NCBI RefSeq assembly: GCF_001506075.1
Contig: NZ_KQ947475.1
Span: 2,982,631-3,046,630, forward strand
Length of the DNA: 64,000 nt
Origin: Vibrio sp. MEBiC08052
GTDB lineage: Bacteria; Pseudomonadota; Gammaproteobacteria; Enterobacterales; Vibrionaceae
Reading direction: 5' to 3'
Shown: positions 1 through 8,331 of the stretch, piece after piece
Layout: every line of letters begins with the position of its first letter
Position numbering within the stretch: position 1 is the stretch's first letter
Notes under the pieces: model-generated
Database searches by the model: none
What the model was told of the DNA's origin: nothing
The model's input: the letters and a program-made list of their open reading frames with translations, nothing else
Position numbers and translations under genes: made by a program

Positions 1-781
1 CCTGATTATGCATACCAACCAAAAGTTGTCTGACATCCGCCACGCGATGGAGAAATTGCCCGACTCGGACCGGAATCGCTTGATTATGATCCGTGACGAT
101 CAACTGCGAAGAATGGACGTTTGCGGACTGAAATACCTGATTCAGTTGATCAATGGTGATACCAAAACTATTCATCCGCACCGGATCAAGCCGGACATCA
201 ACAATCATGTCATGTCCCCCGACGGTATAAATATCCCGGGTTCCGTCAATGGTTTTCAGCGCTGTTTCGAGACCATGTGCCACTTCCGTCAGTTGTTGTT
301 GCGTCATCTGACCGTCGGGATTACTGAGGGTAAGGCTGACAATCGGCACGTCTTCAATGCCTCGCGGTTTGATCACCGGCTCACCGACCCCGACACCGCT
401 CGGCATCCAGTCTTTATTCGAATACAGTTTATTATAGGTTCGCACCACTGCATCATTGCGCGAAACACCCACTTTAAAAATCGCAACAATCAGGGCACCG
501 TCCGGCTGTGAAAAAGAATAGATATTATCAATGCCCTGAATCTCGGAGATAATTTGCTCTGCCGGGTTGGTGACCAAATGTTCGACTTCTGCCGGAGAAG
601 CACCGGGAAAAGGGATATAGATGTCGGCAAAAGTCACATCAATTTGTGGTTCTTCCTCTTTCGGAGTCACCAGCACGGCAAACACGCCCATGAGTAAACC
701 GACCAATGCTAACAGGGGGGTTATGGCCGAGTGTTGAAACAGTGCGGCAACACGCCCGGAAATGCCCAGTTTTTTTTCCAT
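1..781 (-). CDS. RND efflux transporter permease, N-terminal part (cut by window edge)
   Basis: About 260 residues of the N-terminus are visible; the rest lies left of the window. The start codon is the ATG complementary to 779-781, just after the stop of the membrane-fusion gene (12 bases between the two genes), so the two are almost certainly cotranscribed. The protein opens MEKKLGISGRVAALFQHS, then a membrane segment at about 18-38, then the periplasmic porter start with EEEPQIDVTFADI and FPGASPAEVEHLV, which is the classic first TM plus PN1 pattern of RND pumps. Substrate cannot be told from this part. Linkage to an ArsR-type sulfide regulator suggests export connected with sulfur stress, but that is inference. 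A heavy-metal (HME) or HAE-type pump remains possible. Confidence 0.9.
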   Translation of the reverse strand, partial: MEKKLGISGRVAALFQHSAITPLLALVGLLMGVFAVLVTPKEEEPQIDVTFADIYIPFPGASPAEVEHLVTNPAEQIISEIQGIDNIYSFSQPDGALIVAIFKVGVSRNDAVVRTYNKLYSNKDWMPSGVGVGEPVIKPRGIEDVPIVSLTLSNPDGQMTQQQLTEVAHGLETALKTIDGTRDIYTVGGHDMIVDVRLDPVRMNSFGITIDQLNQVFQSANVHSSQLIVTDHNQAIPVRVGQFLHRVADVRQLLVGMHNQ

Positions 782-793
782 TATGCGCTCCTC

Positions 794-1855
794 TTACTGT
801 GCATCGATTGGAAAAGCATGGGTCACAATCTGATCCCCGATTTCCAGTCCGGATAAAATTTCAACCGAGTCACCATAGTCCTGCCCGAGCCGGACCGGAT
901 TCAGTCGCTGTGCGTTTCCCTCATCCTTCACACGAAACACGGCACTAAGCTCTCCTCGTCTGATCACCGCAGTTTTCGGCACCAGCACAACCTGCCTGTC
1001 CCCGGTATGGAATGACGCTTTCACCCACATCCCGGGCGCAAGTTCAGCGTCGCTCGTCTCCGGTAATCTTAAGCGAATCGTAAACGTATGAGATTGCGGA
1101 TCAGCATAACGAAATAACGTATATTGGCTTGGTTGCAGTACACGTCCATCCGGCAATTCAATCGAAAACTGTTGCGCCTGTGTCACCAAAGCACGATATC
1201 GCTGCGGCATTTGAAATTCGACCCGCAACGGTGACATCCCATAACCACTCAATAATGGCATTCCGGGCGTGACCGTTTCTCCCAACTCAACATGACGCTG
1301 GGTAACAATCCCGGCATAAGGCGCTTTAATACTGGTATAGCCTAATGCATCTTTTGCCTGCACCACCGCAGCCTTGGCAGCTTGAACAGCAGCAAATGTG
1401 GTTCGGGCACGCGCTTCCGCACTATCGAGTTGCCCTTGAGAAACTGCCCCTCGTGAAATTAACTGTCGAAAACGTTTCACCTGTGTCTGAGCTTCGTTAT
1501 TCTGAGCAACGGCCTGATTCAGTTGCGCCATCGCAGCATCGTAAGATGCGGTTTGTTGGGTTGCACTGATTTCAAGTAACACATCACCTTGTTGTACGAC
1601 ATCATTCACATCCACGGCCATACCGACGACGCGTCCGGAAGTTTGAGCCGCTACCGTACCTTGATTGACAGGCTGCACAATCCCATCGAATGTGACTTGC
1701 TCCGGTATCGTTTCACGCGTGACTGTTAGTGTCTGTCCCGCTAGTCGTTCCTTTGTCTGTCCCGCTAACAACTCTCCTGCCTGCGCCTCTAAAACCGTCT
1801 GTCCCGCTAAGACCATCACCAGACCCAAGGCCAGTTGCCGTATGTGCTGCTTCAT
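794..1855 (-). CDS. RND efflux membrane-fusion (HlyD/AcrA-type) adaptor protein
   Basis: This is the periplasmic adaptor that would link the inner-membrane RND pump to an outer-membrane channel. I chose the ATG at 1853-1855 (MKQHIRQLALGLVMVLAG) because AAGGAGGGG lies just upstream; an ATG 13 codons earlier lacks this. The length is then 353 residues. A signal peptide is followed by a barrel-sandwich half-motif (VVGMAVDVNDVVQQGDVLLEI), an alpha-helical hairpin at about 90-160, and the second lipoyl half (IKAPYAGIVTQRHVELGE). The oddity is at the N-terminus. LAGQT occurs three times within about 35 residues around the signal-peptide cleavage region, encoded by three copies of a 13-base sequence that belongs to a motif dispersed elsewhere in the window. 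The gene lies between the ArsR regulator upstream and the pump downstream. Confidence 0.9.
   Translation of the reverse strand: MKQHIRQLALGLVMVLAGQTVLEAQAGELLAGQTKERLAGQTLTVTRETIPEQVTFDGIVQPVNQGTVAAQTSGRVVGMAVDVNDVVQQGDVLLEISATQQTASYDAAMAQLNQAVAQNNEAQTQVKRFRQLISRGAVSQGQLDSAEARARTTFAAVQAAKAAVVQAKDALGYTSIKAPYAGIVTQRHVELGETVTPGMPLLSGYGMSPLRVEFQMPQRYRALVTQAQQFSIELPDGRVLQPSQYTLFRYADPQSHTFTIRLRLPETSDAELAPGMWVKASFHTGDRQVVLVPKTAVIRRGELSAVFRVKDEGNAQRLNPVRLGQDYGDSVEILSGLEIGDQIVTHAFPIDAQ
1731..1809 (+). repeat. Three intragenic copies of GTCTGTCCCGCTA
   Basis: GTCTGTCCCGCTA occurs at 1731, 1755 and 1797 (spacings of 24 and 42), inside the 5' end of the membrane-fusion gene on the opposite strand. All three are in the same reading phase and give LAGQT. 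The core GTCTGTCC matches the motif found in intergenic clusters elsewhere in this window. Confidence 0.85.
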
Positions 1856-1954
1856 CAGATTCCCCTCCTTTGGCGAACCTCTTGTTGTTTTCATTGATGA
1901 TATGCCTGATTGAAGTTCACCGTATCAATCACTCACTGCATAAATACAAAACGC

Positions 1955-1999
1955 ATTGCTTTCCACAACAAAATTGTTTTTCACAAAATTGCTTTTCAC
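1955..1999. repeat. Three direct repeats ATTG(C/T)TTT(T/C)CAC
   Basis: ATTGCTTTCCAC (1955-1966), ATTGTTTTTCAC (1973-1984) and ATTGCTTTTCAC (1988-1999) lie in the gap between the ArsR-type gene and the membrane-fusion gene. Spacings are 18 and 15. They may be a regulator site or simple tandem-duplication debris. Confidence 0.6.
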
Positions 2000-2007
2000 C
2001 CAACCAA

Positions 2008-2358
2008 TCACGACTTCCCACTTTGTGATTCTGGTTCTTCACAAAACAACATCTGCAAATTGACGATGATCTGTGCGGCCCGACTATCAGTCAGTGAATA
2101 AAACACCTGCTGTGAGGACTTGCGGCACTCGACCAAATGATGTTTACGTAGCACCGTCAAATGCTGAGAGAGTGCAGACTGACTCAAGGTTGAGTTTTGT
2201 TGGAGTTGTCCGACCCCGACCTCTCCCTGTATCAATTGGCACAAAACCATCAGTCGCTCAGGGTGTGCCATCATTTTCAAAAAATCAGCCGCCTCCTGAG
2301 CATGGGCTTTGATACGCTCAACCTCAGTGACTTGGTTAAGATCATGGTTGACTTGCAT
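2008..2358 (-). CDS. ArsR-family repressor, BigR/SqrR/YgaV-like (persulfide-sensing type)
   Basis: This is a winged-helix ArsR/SmtB repressor of 116 residues, with the HTH at about 55-80 (TLSQSALSQHLTVLRKHHL). I chose the ATG at 2356-2358, with GGAG five bases upstream, over a GTG two codons earlier. Two cysteines sit in LCQLI (residue 40) and LFCEE (residue 106), 66 residues apart. This is the spacing of the Cys42/Cys108 pair that forms a tetrasulfide bridge in BigR and the equivalent pair in SqrR, so persulfide or sulfide sensing is likely. The classical metal-binding ELCVCD motif is absent. It is divergent from the DUF2892/CoA-disulfide-reductase genes and codirectional with the efflux genes, so it probably controls both units from the AT-rich intergenic region. 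Confidence 0.85.
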   Translation of the reverse strand: MQVNHDLNQVTEVERIKAHAQEAADFLKMMAHPERLMVLCQLIQGEVGVGQLQQNSTLSQSALSQHLTVLRKHHLVECRKSSQQVFYSLTDSRAAQIIVNLQMLFCEEPESQSGKS

Positions 2359-2394
2359 GAACACTCCACGAAAAAAGATTTCTATGATTTATTA

Positions 2395-2446
2395 TATTAG
2401 ATAAAACTTATTTAGAAATACAAATATTAGACCATATTAAATTAGA
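2395..2446. promoter_or_regulatory. Candidate operator region for the ArsR-type repressor
   Basis: Four copies of (T)ATTAGA/TATTTAGA lie at 2395, 2409, 2425 and 2441, at a 14-16 base period, in a very AT-rich stretch between the divergent regulator and DUF2892 genes. BigR-type repressors bind AT-rich sites containing ATTAGA-like halves, as I recall. Assignment is by position and base composition only. Confidence 0.5.
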
Positions 2447-2466
2447 CTTCACTAATTTTTAGTTCT

Positions 2467-2514
2467 ATAGTCTCTTCTATAGATCGATAGTCTCTTTTAG
2501 GTTGATAGTCACTT
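2467..2514 (+). repeat. Three direct repeats ATAGTC(T/A)CTT before the DUF2892 gene
   Basis: ATAGTCTCTT at 2467 and 2487 and ATAGTCACTT at 2505 have a period of about 19 bases (roughly two helical turns). They end about 30 bases before the AAGGAG ribosome-binding site at 2543-2548. They lie in the 5' leader or promoter of the sulfide-type operon. Function unknown. Confidence 0.65.
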
Positions 2515-2555
2515 TTAGAGCGACCATCACAATAAATCCCCACAAGGAGTATGTC

Positions 2556-2744
2556 ATGACCATTGAAAATGGCGTTCGAATCATCGCGGGCAGCATGGTA
2601 CTGCTTTCCGTTATTTTGACTTATTTTGTCCATCCCTATTTTGTCTGGTTGACTGTTTTTGTCGGGCTCAACCTCATTCAAAGCGCATTGACCGGTATCT
2701 GTCCGGCAGTGTTCATTCTCAAAAAGCTCGGATTGAAAGCGTAG
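2556..2744 (+). CDS. DUF2892 (YgaP-like) small inner-membrane protein
   Basis: This 62-residue protein has two membrane segments: about 8-25 (IIAGSMVLLSVILTYF) and 28-45, then a GICPAVFILKKLG tail. That matches the DUF2892 domain fused to rhodanese in E. coli YgaP and found free in sulfur-metabolism loci. The start at 2556 has AAGGAG at 2543-2548, seven bases upstream. It is followed after 30 bases by the CoA-disulfide-reductase/rhodanese gene, so the two probably form an operon. A role in carrying sulfur species at the membrane is inferred from context only. Confidence 0.8.
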   Translation: MTIENGVRIIAGSMVLLSVILTYFVHPYFVWLTVFVGLNLIQSALTGICPAVFILKKLGLKA

Positions 2745-2774
2745 TCTCAGTCTCAAACGTGAAAAGGCTTACTT

Positions 2775-4472
2775 ATGACAAAAATTGTAATTATCGGTGG
2801 TGTTGCCGGCGGTGCTTCGGCAGCCGCCCGGGCACGCCGTCTCAGTGAAACAGCACAAATCGTCATATTCGAACGCGGTCCGTTTATCTCTTTTGCCAAT
2901 TGTGGATTGCCCTATCATATCGGTGGTGACATCAAAGAGCGCGGTAATCTTCTGTTGCAAACGCCAGAGAGCTTTCTGGCTCGCTTTAATGTTGATGTTC
3001 GTGTCATGAATGAAGTGCTCCGCATTAACCGCGCAGAGAAAACTATTACGGTGCGTCATCTGCCAGACCAAAGTGAATACACCGAAAGCTATGACTTCTT
3101 ACTTCTAAGCCCGGGAGCGAGTCCGATTGTTCCGCCCATTCCGGGGTTAGATAACCCATTGACGCATTCACTACGCAATATTCCAGATATGGATAAAATT
3201 ATCCAAACCATTAATACCAACCAAGTTGATCACGCTACTGTTGTGGGTGGTGGCTTTATCGGGTTGGAAATGATGGAAGCCTTTCACCAGCTTGGGATTA
3301 AAACCACGCTGTTAGAAATGGCTGACCAAGTGATGACGCCTGTAGACCGTGAAATGGCTGGTTTCGCTCACGCAGAGATTCGCGCTAAAGGCATCGACTT
3401 ACGTTTAGGTACGGCATTGAAATCGGTTGAATTCAAACCAACGACCTCACTGGCGAGCATGGATTCTGGTCAGGCAGAGCACCAACATGTAAATGGTGAA
3501 CTCGAACTGACACTGAGCAATGGTGACACGCTCACCACCGATATCCTCATCATGGCGATTGGTGTTCGCCCTGAGATTAAACTGGCTTCAGAAGCCGGTC
3601 TGCAAATTGGTGAATTTGGTGGTATTTATACCAATGAGTACATGCAAACCAGCGATCCATCTATTTACGCGGTGGGTGATGCCATCGAAGAAAAAGACTT
3701 CGTTACCGGCAAACAGACATTGGTTCCTTTAGCTGGCCCGGCAAACCGTCAAGGCCGTATGGCTGCTGATAACATGCTGGGTCGCAGCGAAACTTACCAA
3801 GGTACGCAAGGTACTGCAATTTGTAAGATCTTCGACTTGGCAGTGGCTTCAACCGGTAAGAACGAGAAGCAGCTGAAACGTGAAGGCGTTGAGTACCAAA
3901 AAGTGTATGTCCACACGGCAAGTCACGCCAGCTACTACCCGGGAGCTGAAGTGGTTTCGTTCAAAATGCTGTTCGATCCTAAATCAGGCAAGATTTTCGG
4001 TGCGCAAGCGGTGGGTAAAGATGGCATCGATAAACGTATTGATGTGATGGCGGTGGCTCAGCGTGCCGGAATGACAGTTGAACAACTACAACACCTTGAG
4101 CTGACTTACGCGCCGCCATACGGAAGTGCGAAGGATGTGATTAACCAAGCGGCATTTGTGGCAACCAACCTCATCAAAGGCGATTCAACCGCGATTCACT
4201 TTGACGAGATTGATAGCCTGACAGAAGACCAACTGCTGCTAGATGTTCGTAACCCGGGTGAACTACAAAACGGTTACCTACCCGGTGCAGTCAACATCCC
4301 GGTTGACCAGCTTCGTCAACGTATGGATGAACTACCAAAAGACAAAGAGATTGTGATCTACTGTCAGGTAGGCCTACGCGGAAACGTGGCGTACCGTCAG
4401 CTAGTGAATAACGGTTATAAAGCACGTAACCTACTTGGAGGTTACCGTACTTACCTGTTTGCTAAAGCGTAA
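2775..4472 (+). CDS. CoA-disulfide reductase / persulfide reductase with C-terminal rhodanese domain
   Basis: A 565-residue FAD- and NAD(P)H-dependent pyridine-nucleotide disulfide oxidoreductase fused to rhodanese. The FAD motif is GGVAGGASAAARARR at the N-terminus. The single active-site cysteine is Cys43 in FANCGLPYH, typical of CoA-disulfide and NADH-dependent persulfide reductases (CoADR-Rhd/Npsr). An NAD(P)H-binding VVGGGFIGLEM lies near 157, and a second FAD motif (AVGDAIEE) near 300. The C-terminal rhodanese domain starts at about 470, with DVRNPGEL and a catalytic cysteine near 530 in YCQVGLRG. The family reduces CoA or glutathione persulfide and polysulfide. Expression is probably relieved by sulfide through the divergent ArsR-type repressor. 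A strong terminator follows at 4502. Confidence 0.93.
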   Translation: MTKIVIIGGVAGGASAAARARRLSETAQIVIFERGPFISFANCGLPYHIGGDIKERGNLLLQTPESFLARFNVDVRVMNEVLRINRAEKTITVRHLPDQSEYTESYDFLLLSPGASPIVPPIPGLDNPLTHSLRNIPDMDKIIQTINTNQVDHATVVGGGFIGLEMMEAFHQLGIKTTLLEMADQVMTPVDREMAGFAHAEIRAKGIDLRLGTALKSVEFKPTTSLASMDSGQAEHQHVNGELELTLSNGDTLTTDILIMAIGVRPEIKLASEAGLQIGEFGGIYTNEYMQTSDPSIYAVGDAIEEKDFVTGKQTLVPLAGPANRQGRMAADNMLGRSETYQGTQGTAICKIFDLAVASTGKNEKQLKREGVEYQKVYVHTASHASYYPGAEVVSFKMLFDPKSGKIFGAQAVGKDGIDKRIDVMAVAQRAGMTVEQLQHLELTYAPPYGSAKDVINQAAFVATNLIKGDSTAIHFDEIDSLTEDQLLLDVRNPGELQNGYLPGAVNIPVDQLRQRMDELPKDKEIVIYCQVGLRGNVAYRQLVNNGYKARNLLGGYRTYLFAKA

Positions 4473-4501
4473 CCTATAACTGAGTTTGGAAAACTAGATA
4501 T

Positions 4502-4529
4502 AGACCAACACATATGTGTTGGTCTTTTT
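4502..4529 (+). terminator. Rho-independent terminator after the CoA-disulfide reductase gene
   Basis: A perfect inverted repeat, AGACCAACACAT and its complement (4502-4525), runs straight into a run of T at 4524-4529. It lies 30 bases past the stop codon. Confidence 0.9.
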
Positions 4530-4641
4530 ATATAGAGAAGATGGATAAATGACGCAAACGCTGCACCATGTATTTTTTTGCACAGATGACAATGTATTAC
4601 GTGCTCGATTTCACCGTTGATCTTTCTCCAGCTTGAGCAAT

Positions 4642-4666
4642 GCCAGCGTTTTCACGCTGGCTTTTT
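4642..4666 (+). terminator. Orphan + strand terminator between CoADR and galK
   Basis: GCCAGCG (4642-4648), loop TTTTCA and CGCTGGC (4655-4661) are followed by five T. It points rightward, yet no gene lies on the + strand between it and the previous terminator at 4502-4529. It may end a small untranslated transcript starting in 4535-4600, or back up the first terminator. On the minus strand it has no T run, so it is a poor galK terminator. Confidence 0.65.
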
Positions 4667-4724
4667 CACATTTTTACATTGGCTTTGGATTAGTGTTGTT
4701 CAAGACCGTTGCCACACCCCTATT

Positions 4725-5888
4725 TCACAGATAGCTTGCAACAAGACCAGCGCCCTCTTTCGCTTTACAAACGTAAATCGATTCCTTGAGGCCGGTTTCT
4801 TGTTCATATCGGGCTTCAACCGTCGCTTTGACGCTTTCAACCAATGTCGATGGTATCAGTGTAACGATACAGCCACCAAAACCACCGCCGGTCATACGCA
4901 CACCGCCCTCGTCGCCAATAACCTCTTTTACCATCTCGACTAAGGTGTCGATCTCTTTCACGGTGATTTCGAAATCATCACGCATTGAAGCATGTGATTC
5001 AGCCATTAACTGCCCCATGCGTCGCATATCATTGGCGCGCAGCGCTTTTGCGGCTTCCAGCGTCCGTTCATTTTCAGTGATGACGTGACGGGCACGTTTC
5101 GCGACCACTTCATCAAGTTCTGAGCGTCGGTCATTCAGCTGCTCAATATTCACATCGCGCAGGGCTTTGACACCCAAGATACGTGCTGCGGTTTCACATT
5201 GCTCGCGACGTGTGTTGTATTCACTGTCCACTAAGCCGCGTTTTTTGTTGGAGTTAATGATCAGCACGGCCATGTCTTCCGGCATCGATACCGCCTCTGT
5301 TTCCAGACTACGGCAGTCCAATAACATGGCGTGGTTTTCATGCCCTTGCGCGGAAATCATTTGATCCATAATGCCGCAGTTGCAACCGACAAATTCGTTC
5401 TCCGCTTGCTGACCATTTAATGCAATTTCAGCTTGACTGATGTCCAGATTGAATAGCGCTTTAAACGTTTGTCCGATGACCACTTCAAGCGCCGCAGACG
5501 AGCTTAAACCCGCACCTTGCGGCACATTACCGCTGACAGCCATATCCACACCACCGAGCGGATAACCGCGGGCAAGCAAGCACTTCACCACGCCCCGAAT
5601 ATAGTTCGCCCACATTTTGTCTGGTTGGAAAGTGATTTCCCGACTGATATCGAACTCATCCACTGCATTGTCATAATCAACGGAGACGACACGAACCCGG
5701 TTATCATTGCGCTTTGCCGCAGCAACCACGGTTTGGTAGTTAATCGCACACGGCAAGACAAAACCGTCATTGTAGTCAGTGTGTTCACCAATCAAATTCA
5801 CACGACCGGGGGCTTGGATAATATGGCTTGGTGCATAGCCCAACACGTGTTCAAAATACTTTTTCACATTTTGGATACAATCAGACAT
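4725..5888 (-). CDS. galK: Galactokinase
   Basis: Phosphorylates galactose to galactose-1-phosphate, the first committed Leloir step, in the cytoplasm. 387 residues, close to E. coli GalK (382). GHMP-kinase motifs are clear: [15 protein letters not shown] near 30-44 (galactose-binding signature), the ATP-binding [11 protein letters not shown] near 125, and [12 protein letters not shown] near 335. It is the last gene of the leftward galE-galT-galK series, separated from galT by 161 bases that contain degenerate tandem repeats. The order galE-galT-galK is as in enterics, but galM is not in the window. Confidence 0.97.
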   Translation of the reverse strand: MSDCIQNVKKYFEHVLGYAPSHIIQAPGRVNLIGEHTDYNDGFVLPCAINYQTVVAAAKRNDNRVRVVSVDYDNAVDEFDISREITFQPDKMWANYIRGVVKCLLARGYPLGGVDMAVSGNVPQGAGLSSSAALEVVIGQTFKALFNLDISQAEIALNGQQAENEFVGCNCGIMDQMISAQGHENHAMLLDCRSLETEAVSMPEDMAVLIINSNKKRGLVDSEYNTRREQCETAARILGVKALRDVNIEQLNDRRSELDEVVAKRARHVITENERTLEAAKALRANDMRRMGQLMAESHASMRDDFEITVKEIDTLVEMVKEVIGDEGGVRMTGGGFGGCIVTLIPSTLVESVKATVEARYEQETGLKESIYVCKAKEGAGLVASYL

Positions 5889-5983
5889 AGGGATGCTCTC
5901 TTAAAAATAAAAATCAGTGTCGGGATAACGCGTTGCGGCTCACTTTTTAGCAGTACAGTCGCACTATCCCGTTCTTGTTGATC

Positions 5984-6045
5984 AAGCGAATGTGTTATCA
6001 ACTGAATATGTTATCGACCGAATACGTGTTCTCAGCCGAATATGA
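5984..6045. repeat. Degenerate tandem repeats in the galT-galK gap
   Basis: About 3.5 units of a 16-18 base repeat with consensus CGAATATGTTATC (GCGAATGTGTTATC, CTGAATATGTTATC, CCGAATACGTGTTCTC, CCGAATATG) fill the 3' part of the galT-galK intergenic region and run into the last codons of galT. No function is evident. Confidence 0.6.
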
Positions 6046-6049
6046 AGGC

Positions 6050-7117
6050 TCACTGCTCTTCTTTGTAGTGCACATCGCTCAGATTACGCAGACGCTGCGC
6101 CGCTTGTTCTGCGGTGAGATCGCGTTGTGTCTCTGCCAGCATTTCGTAACCCACCATGAATTTACGAACCGTCGCACTGCGTAGCAGCGGCGGATAGAAC
6201 ACCGCATGTAATTGCCAGTGTTCGATACTCTCTTCCTCTGCATCCGCTTCGGTAAAGAACGGCGCATAGTGCCACCCCATACTGTATGGGAAAGAGCATT
6301 GAAATAGGTTGTCGTAACGGCTGGTCAGTTTTTTAATTGCGACGGCGAGATCATCCCGTTGTGCCTCACTCAGTTCACTCATACGGCGAATATGTGTTTT
6401 CGGCAGCAGCATGGTTTCAAACGGCCATGCCGCCCAATAAGGCACCAAAGCAAGCCAGTGTTCTGTTTCAACGACAATGCGCGAGCCGTCTTTGAGCTCA
6501 GCTTGCACATAATCCACCAACAACTGCCTGCCATGCGCTTGGTAATACGCTTTTTGGTGATGATCTTTGCGTTCGATTTCGTTCGGTAAGAAGCTGTTCG
6601 CCCATATTTGCCCATGCGGATGCGGTTGAGAGCAGCCCATACTTTCGCCTTTGTTCTCAAACACTTGCACCCAAACGTAATCTTTACCCAGCGCTTCGAT
6701 CTGCTCATTCCATGTGTCAATCACACTGCGGATTTGCTCCACCGCCAGCTCCGGCAAGGTTTTGCTGTGGTCTGGTGAAAAGCAGATCACGCGACTCAAA
6801 CCGCGTACCCTTTGGGTTTTAAACAGTGGATGGTCTGACGCCGGCGCATCGGGTGAATCGACCATGAGTGCGGCAAAATCATTATTGAACACGTATGTGC
6901 CTTGGTAATCCGGGTTGACATCGCCAGAGACACGCTTGTTTGTCGGGCAAAGGAAACACGTCTCATCGTAGCTTGATAATTGCTTAATCGCAGGTTGCTC
7001 ATCTGCGCCACTCCAGGGACGTTTGGCGCGATGGGGTGAAACTAAAATCCATTGACCCGTGAGTGGGTTGTAACGACGGTGTGGGTGATCCACAGGGTTA
7101 AATTCGACGTTCGGCAT
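6050..7117 (-). CDS. galT: Galactose-1-phosphate uridylyltransferase
   Basis: Exchanges UMP between UDP-glucose and galactose-1-phosphate. 355 residues, similar to E. coli GalT (348). Family marks are the N-terminal [19 protein letters not shown], the zinc-site cysteines in CFLCPTN near 55, and the catalytic HPH in [11 protein letters not shown] near 165, where the second His is uridylylated. The HYAPFF segment in the C-terminal half also fits. It lies between galE (upstream) and galK (downstream) on the same strand. The start at 7117 gives the usual [19 protein letters not shown] opening, though only a weak ribosome-binding site is visible. Confidence 0.97.
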   Translation of the reverse strand: MPNVEFNPVDHPHRRYNPLTGQWILVSPHRAKRPWSGADEQPAIKQLSSYDETCFLCPTNKRVSGDVNPDYQGTYVFNNDFAALMVDSPDAPASDHPLFKTQRVRGLSRVICFSPDHSKTLPELAVEQIRSVIDTWNEQIEALGKDYVWVQVFENKGESMGCSQPHPHGQIWANSFLPNEIERKDHHQKAYYQAHGRQLLVDYVQAELKDGSRIVVETEHWLALVPYWAAWPFETMLLPKTHIRRMSELSEAQRDDLAVAIKKLTSRYDNLFQCSFPYSMGWHYAPFFTEADAEEESIEHWQLHAVFYPPLLRSATVRKFMVGYEMLAETQRDLTAEQAAQRLRNLSDVHYKEEQ

Positions 7118-7268
7118 CTTATTTACTCAACTGTTAAAATTTTTTCTTTGCATTCCCCAATCCAATTGGGGGGCAGCCGGACAACAAGGTCATAAGGCAA
7201 CACGCTTTCCCGTTGCCATCCCTATCAATAATTGATGTCGTTGGCATGAGAAAACGCTGCGGCTTCAA

Positions 7269-8288
7269 TTACACCGTGGAATAGCCTTGTGGGTTATTGA
7301 TTTGCCAGTTCCAGGTATCGGCCGCCATCTCTTCCACGCTGCGTGTTGCTTTCCAGCCAAGGTCACGTTCCGCTTTTTCGGTGCTTGCCCAGCATTCGGC
7401 GATATCGCCCGGACGACGCGGACATAGCTCGTAAAGCACCGGATGACCGCAAGCCTTACTGAAGGCTTCCACCATTTCAAGCACACTCGATCCTTTGCCT
7501 GTCCCGAGGTTATAAATGTGTAATCCTGACTGTTCACCCAAGGCTTTGAGCGCTGCAATATGGCCGTCGGCTAAATCCATGACATGAATATAGTCGCGGA
7601 CACCCGTTCCGTCCGGGGTTGGATAATCGTGACCGAATACCGACAGTTTCTCTCGGCGACCAACCGCAACTTGAGCAATAAATGGCATCAGGTTATTGGG
7701 GACGCCTTGTGGATCTTCTCCCATCGTGCCGGACGGATGCGCCCCGACCGGATTAAAGTAGCGTAGCAAAGTCATACTCCAATCTCCTTCAGCGAGGAAT
7801 AAGTCGCTCAGACACTGTTCCACCATGTATTTACTGCGCCCGTAAGGATTCGTGGTTGCACCGGTTGGCGATTCTTCAGTCATCGGCACCATGTCAGGAT
7901 CGCCATACACAGTTGCAGAAGAACTGAACACCAGACTTTTCACACCCGCTTTACGCATACAACGCGCCAGCACCAATGAACCATTGACATTGTTGTCATA
8001 ATATTCCAACGGTTTAGCAACGGACTCGCCGACCGCCTTGAGGCCGGCAAAGTGAATCACAGCCTGGATATCATGGTTGGCGAAGACCGAATCTAAAAAG
8101 GCGTCATCGCGAACGTCACCTTGATAAAACAATGGTTGTTTGCCCGTGAGCGCTTCAATTCTGCTTAACACTTCGATTTTAGCGTTACACAAATTATCGA
8201 TAATAACGGGGGTCATACCCGCTTCAATGAGTCGGACACATGTATGGCTACCGATATATCCCATTCCGCCTGTAACCAGAACGTTCAT
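7269..8288 (-). CDS. galE: UDP-glucose 4-epimerase
   Basis: Interconverts UDP-galactose and UDP-glucose, closing the Leloir pathway. 339 residues, as in E. coli (338). The extended-SDR fold is shown by VTGGMGYIGSHT at the N-terminus (NAD binding), SSSATVYGDP near 125, and the YGRSKYMVEQ catalytic Tyr-Lys pair near 150. A good GGAGAA ribosome-binding site precedes the ATG. Only 43 bases separate it from the chemoreceptor gene upstream on the same strand, so transcription from the galactan genes could run into galE. It is followed by galT after 151 bases. Confidence 0.97.
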   Translation of the reverse strand: MNVLVTGGMGYIGSHTCVRLIEAGMTPVIIDNLCNAKIEVLSRIEALTGKQPLFYQGDVRDDAFLDSVFANHDIQAVIHFAGLKAVGESVAKPLEYYDNNVNGSLVLARCMRKAGVKSLVFSSSATVYGDPDMVPMTEESPTGATTNPYGRSKYMVEQCLSDLFLAEGDWSMTLLRYFNPVGAHPSGTMGEDPQGVPNNLMPFIAQVAVGRREKLSVFGHDYPTPDGTGVRDYIHVMDLADGHIAALKALGEQSGLHIYNLGTGKGSSVLEMVEAFSKACGHPVLYELCPRRPGDIAECWASTEKAERDLGWKATRSVEEMAADTWNWQINNPQGYSTV

Positions 8289-8331
8289 TGTTGATTCTCC
8301 ATAACTAATTTCAGATTATTTCGTTTTGTAT

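Noticed and set aside
8..511. 167-codon frame on the + strand
   Set aside because: It is antisense to the RND transporter, whose minus-strand translation is clearly a pump N-terminus.
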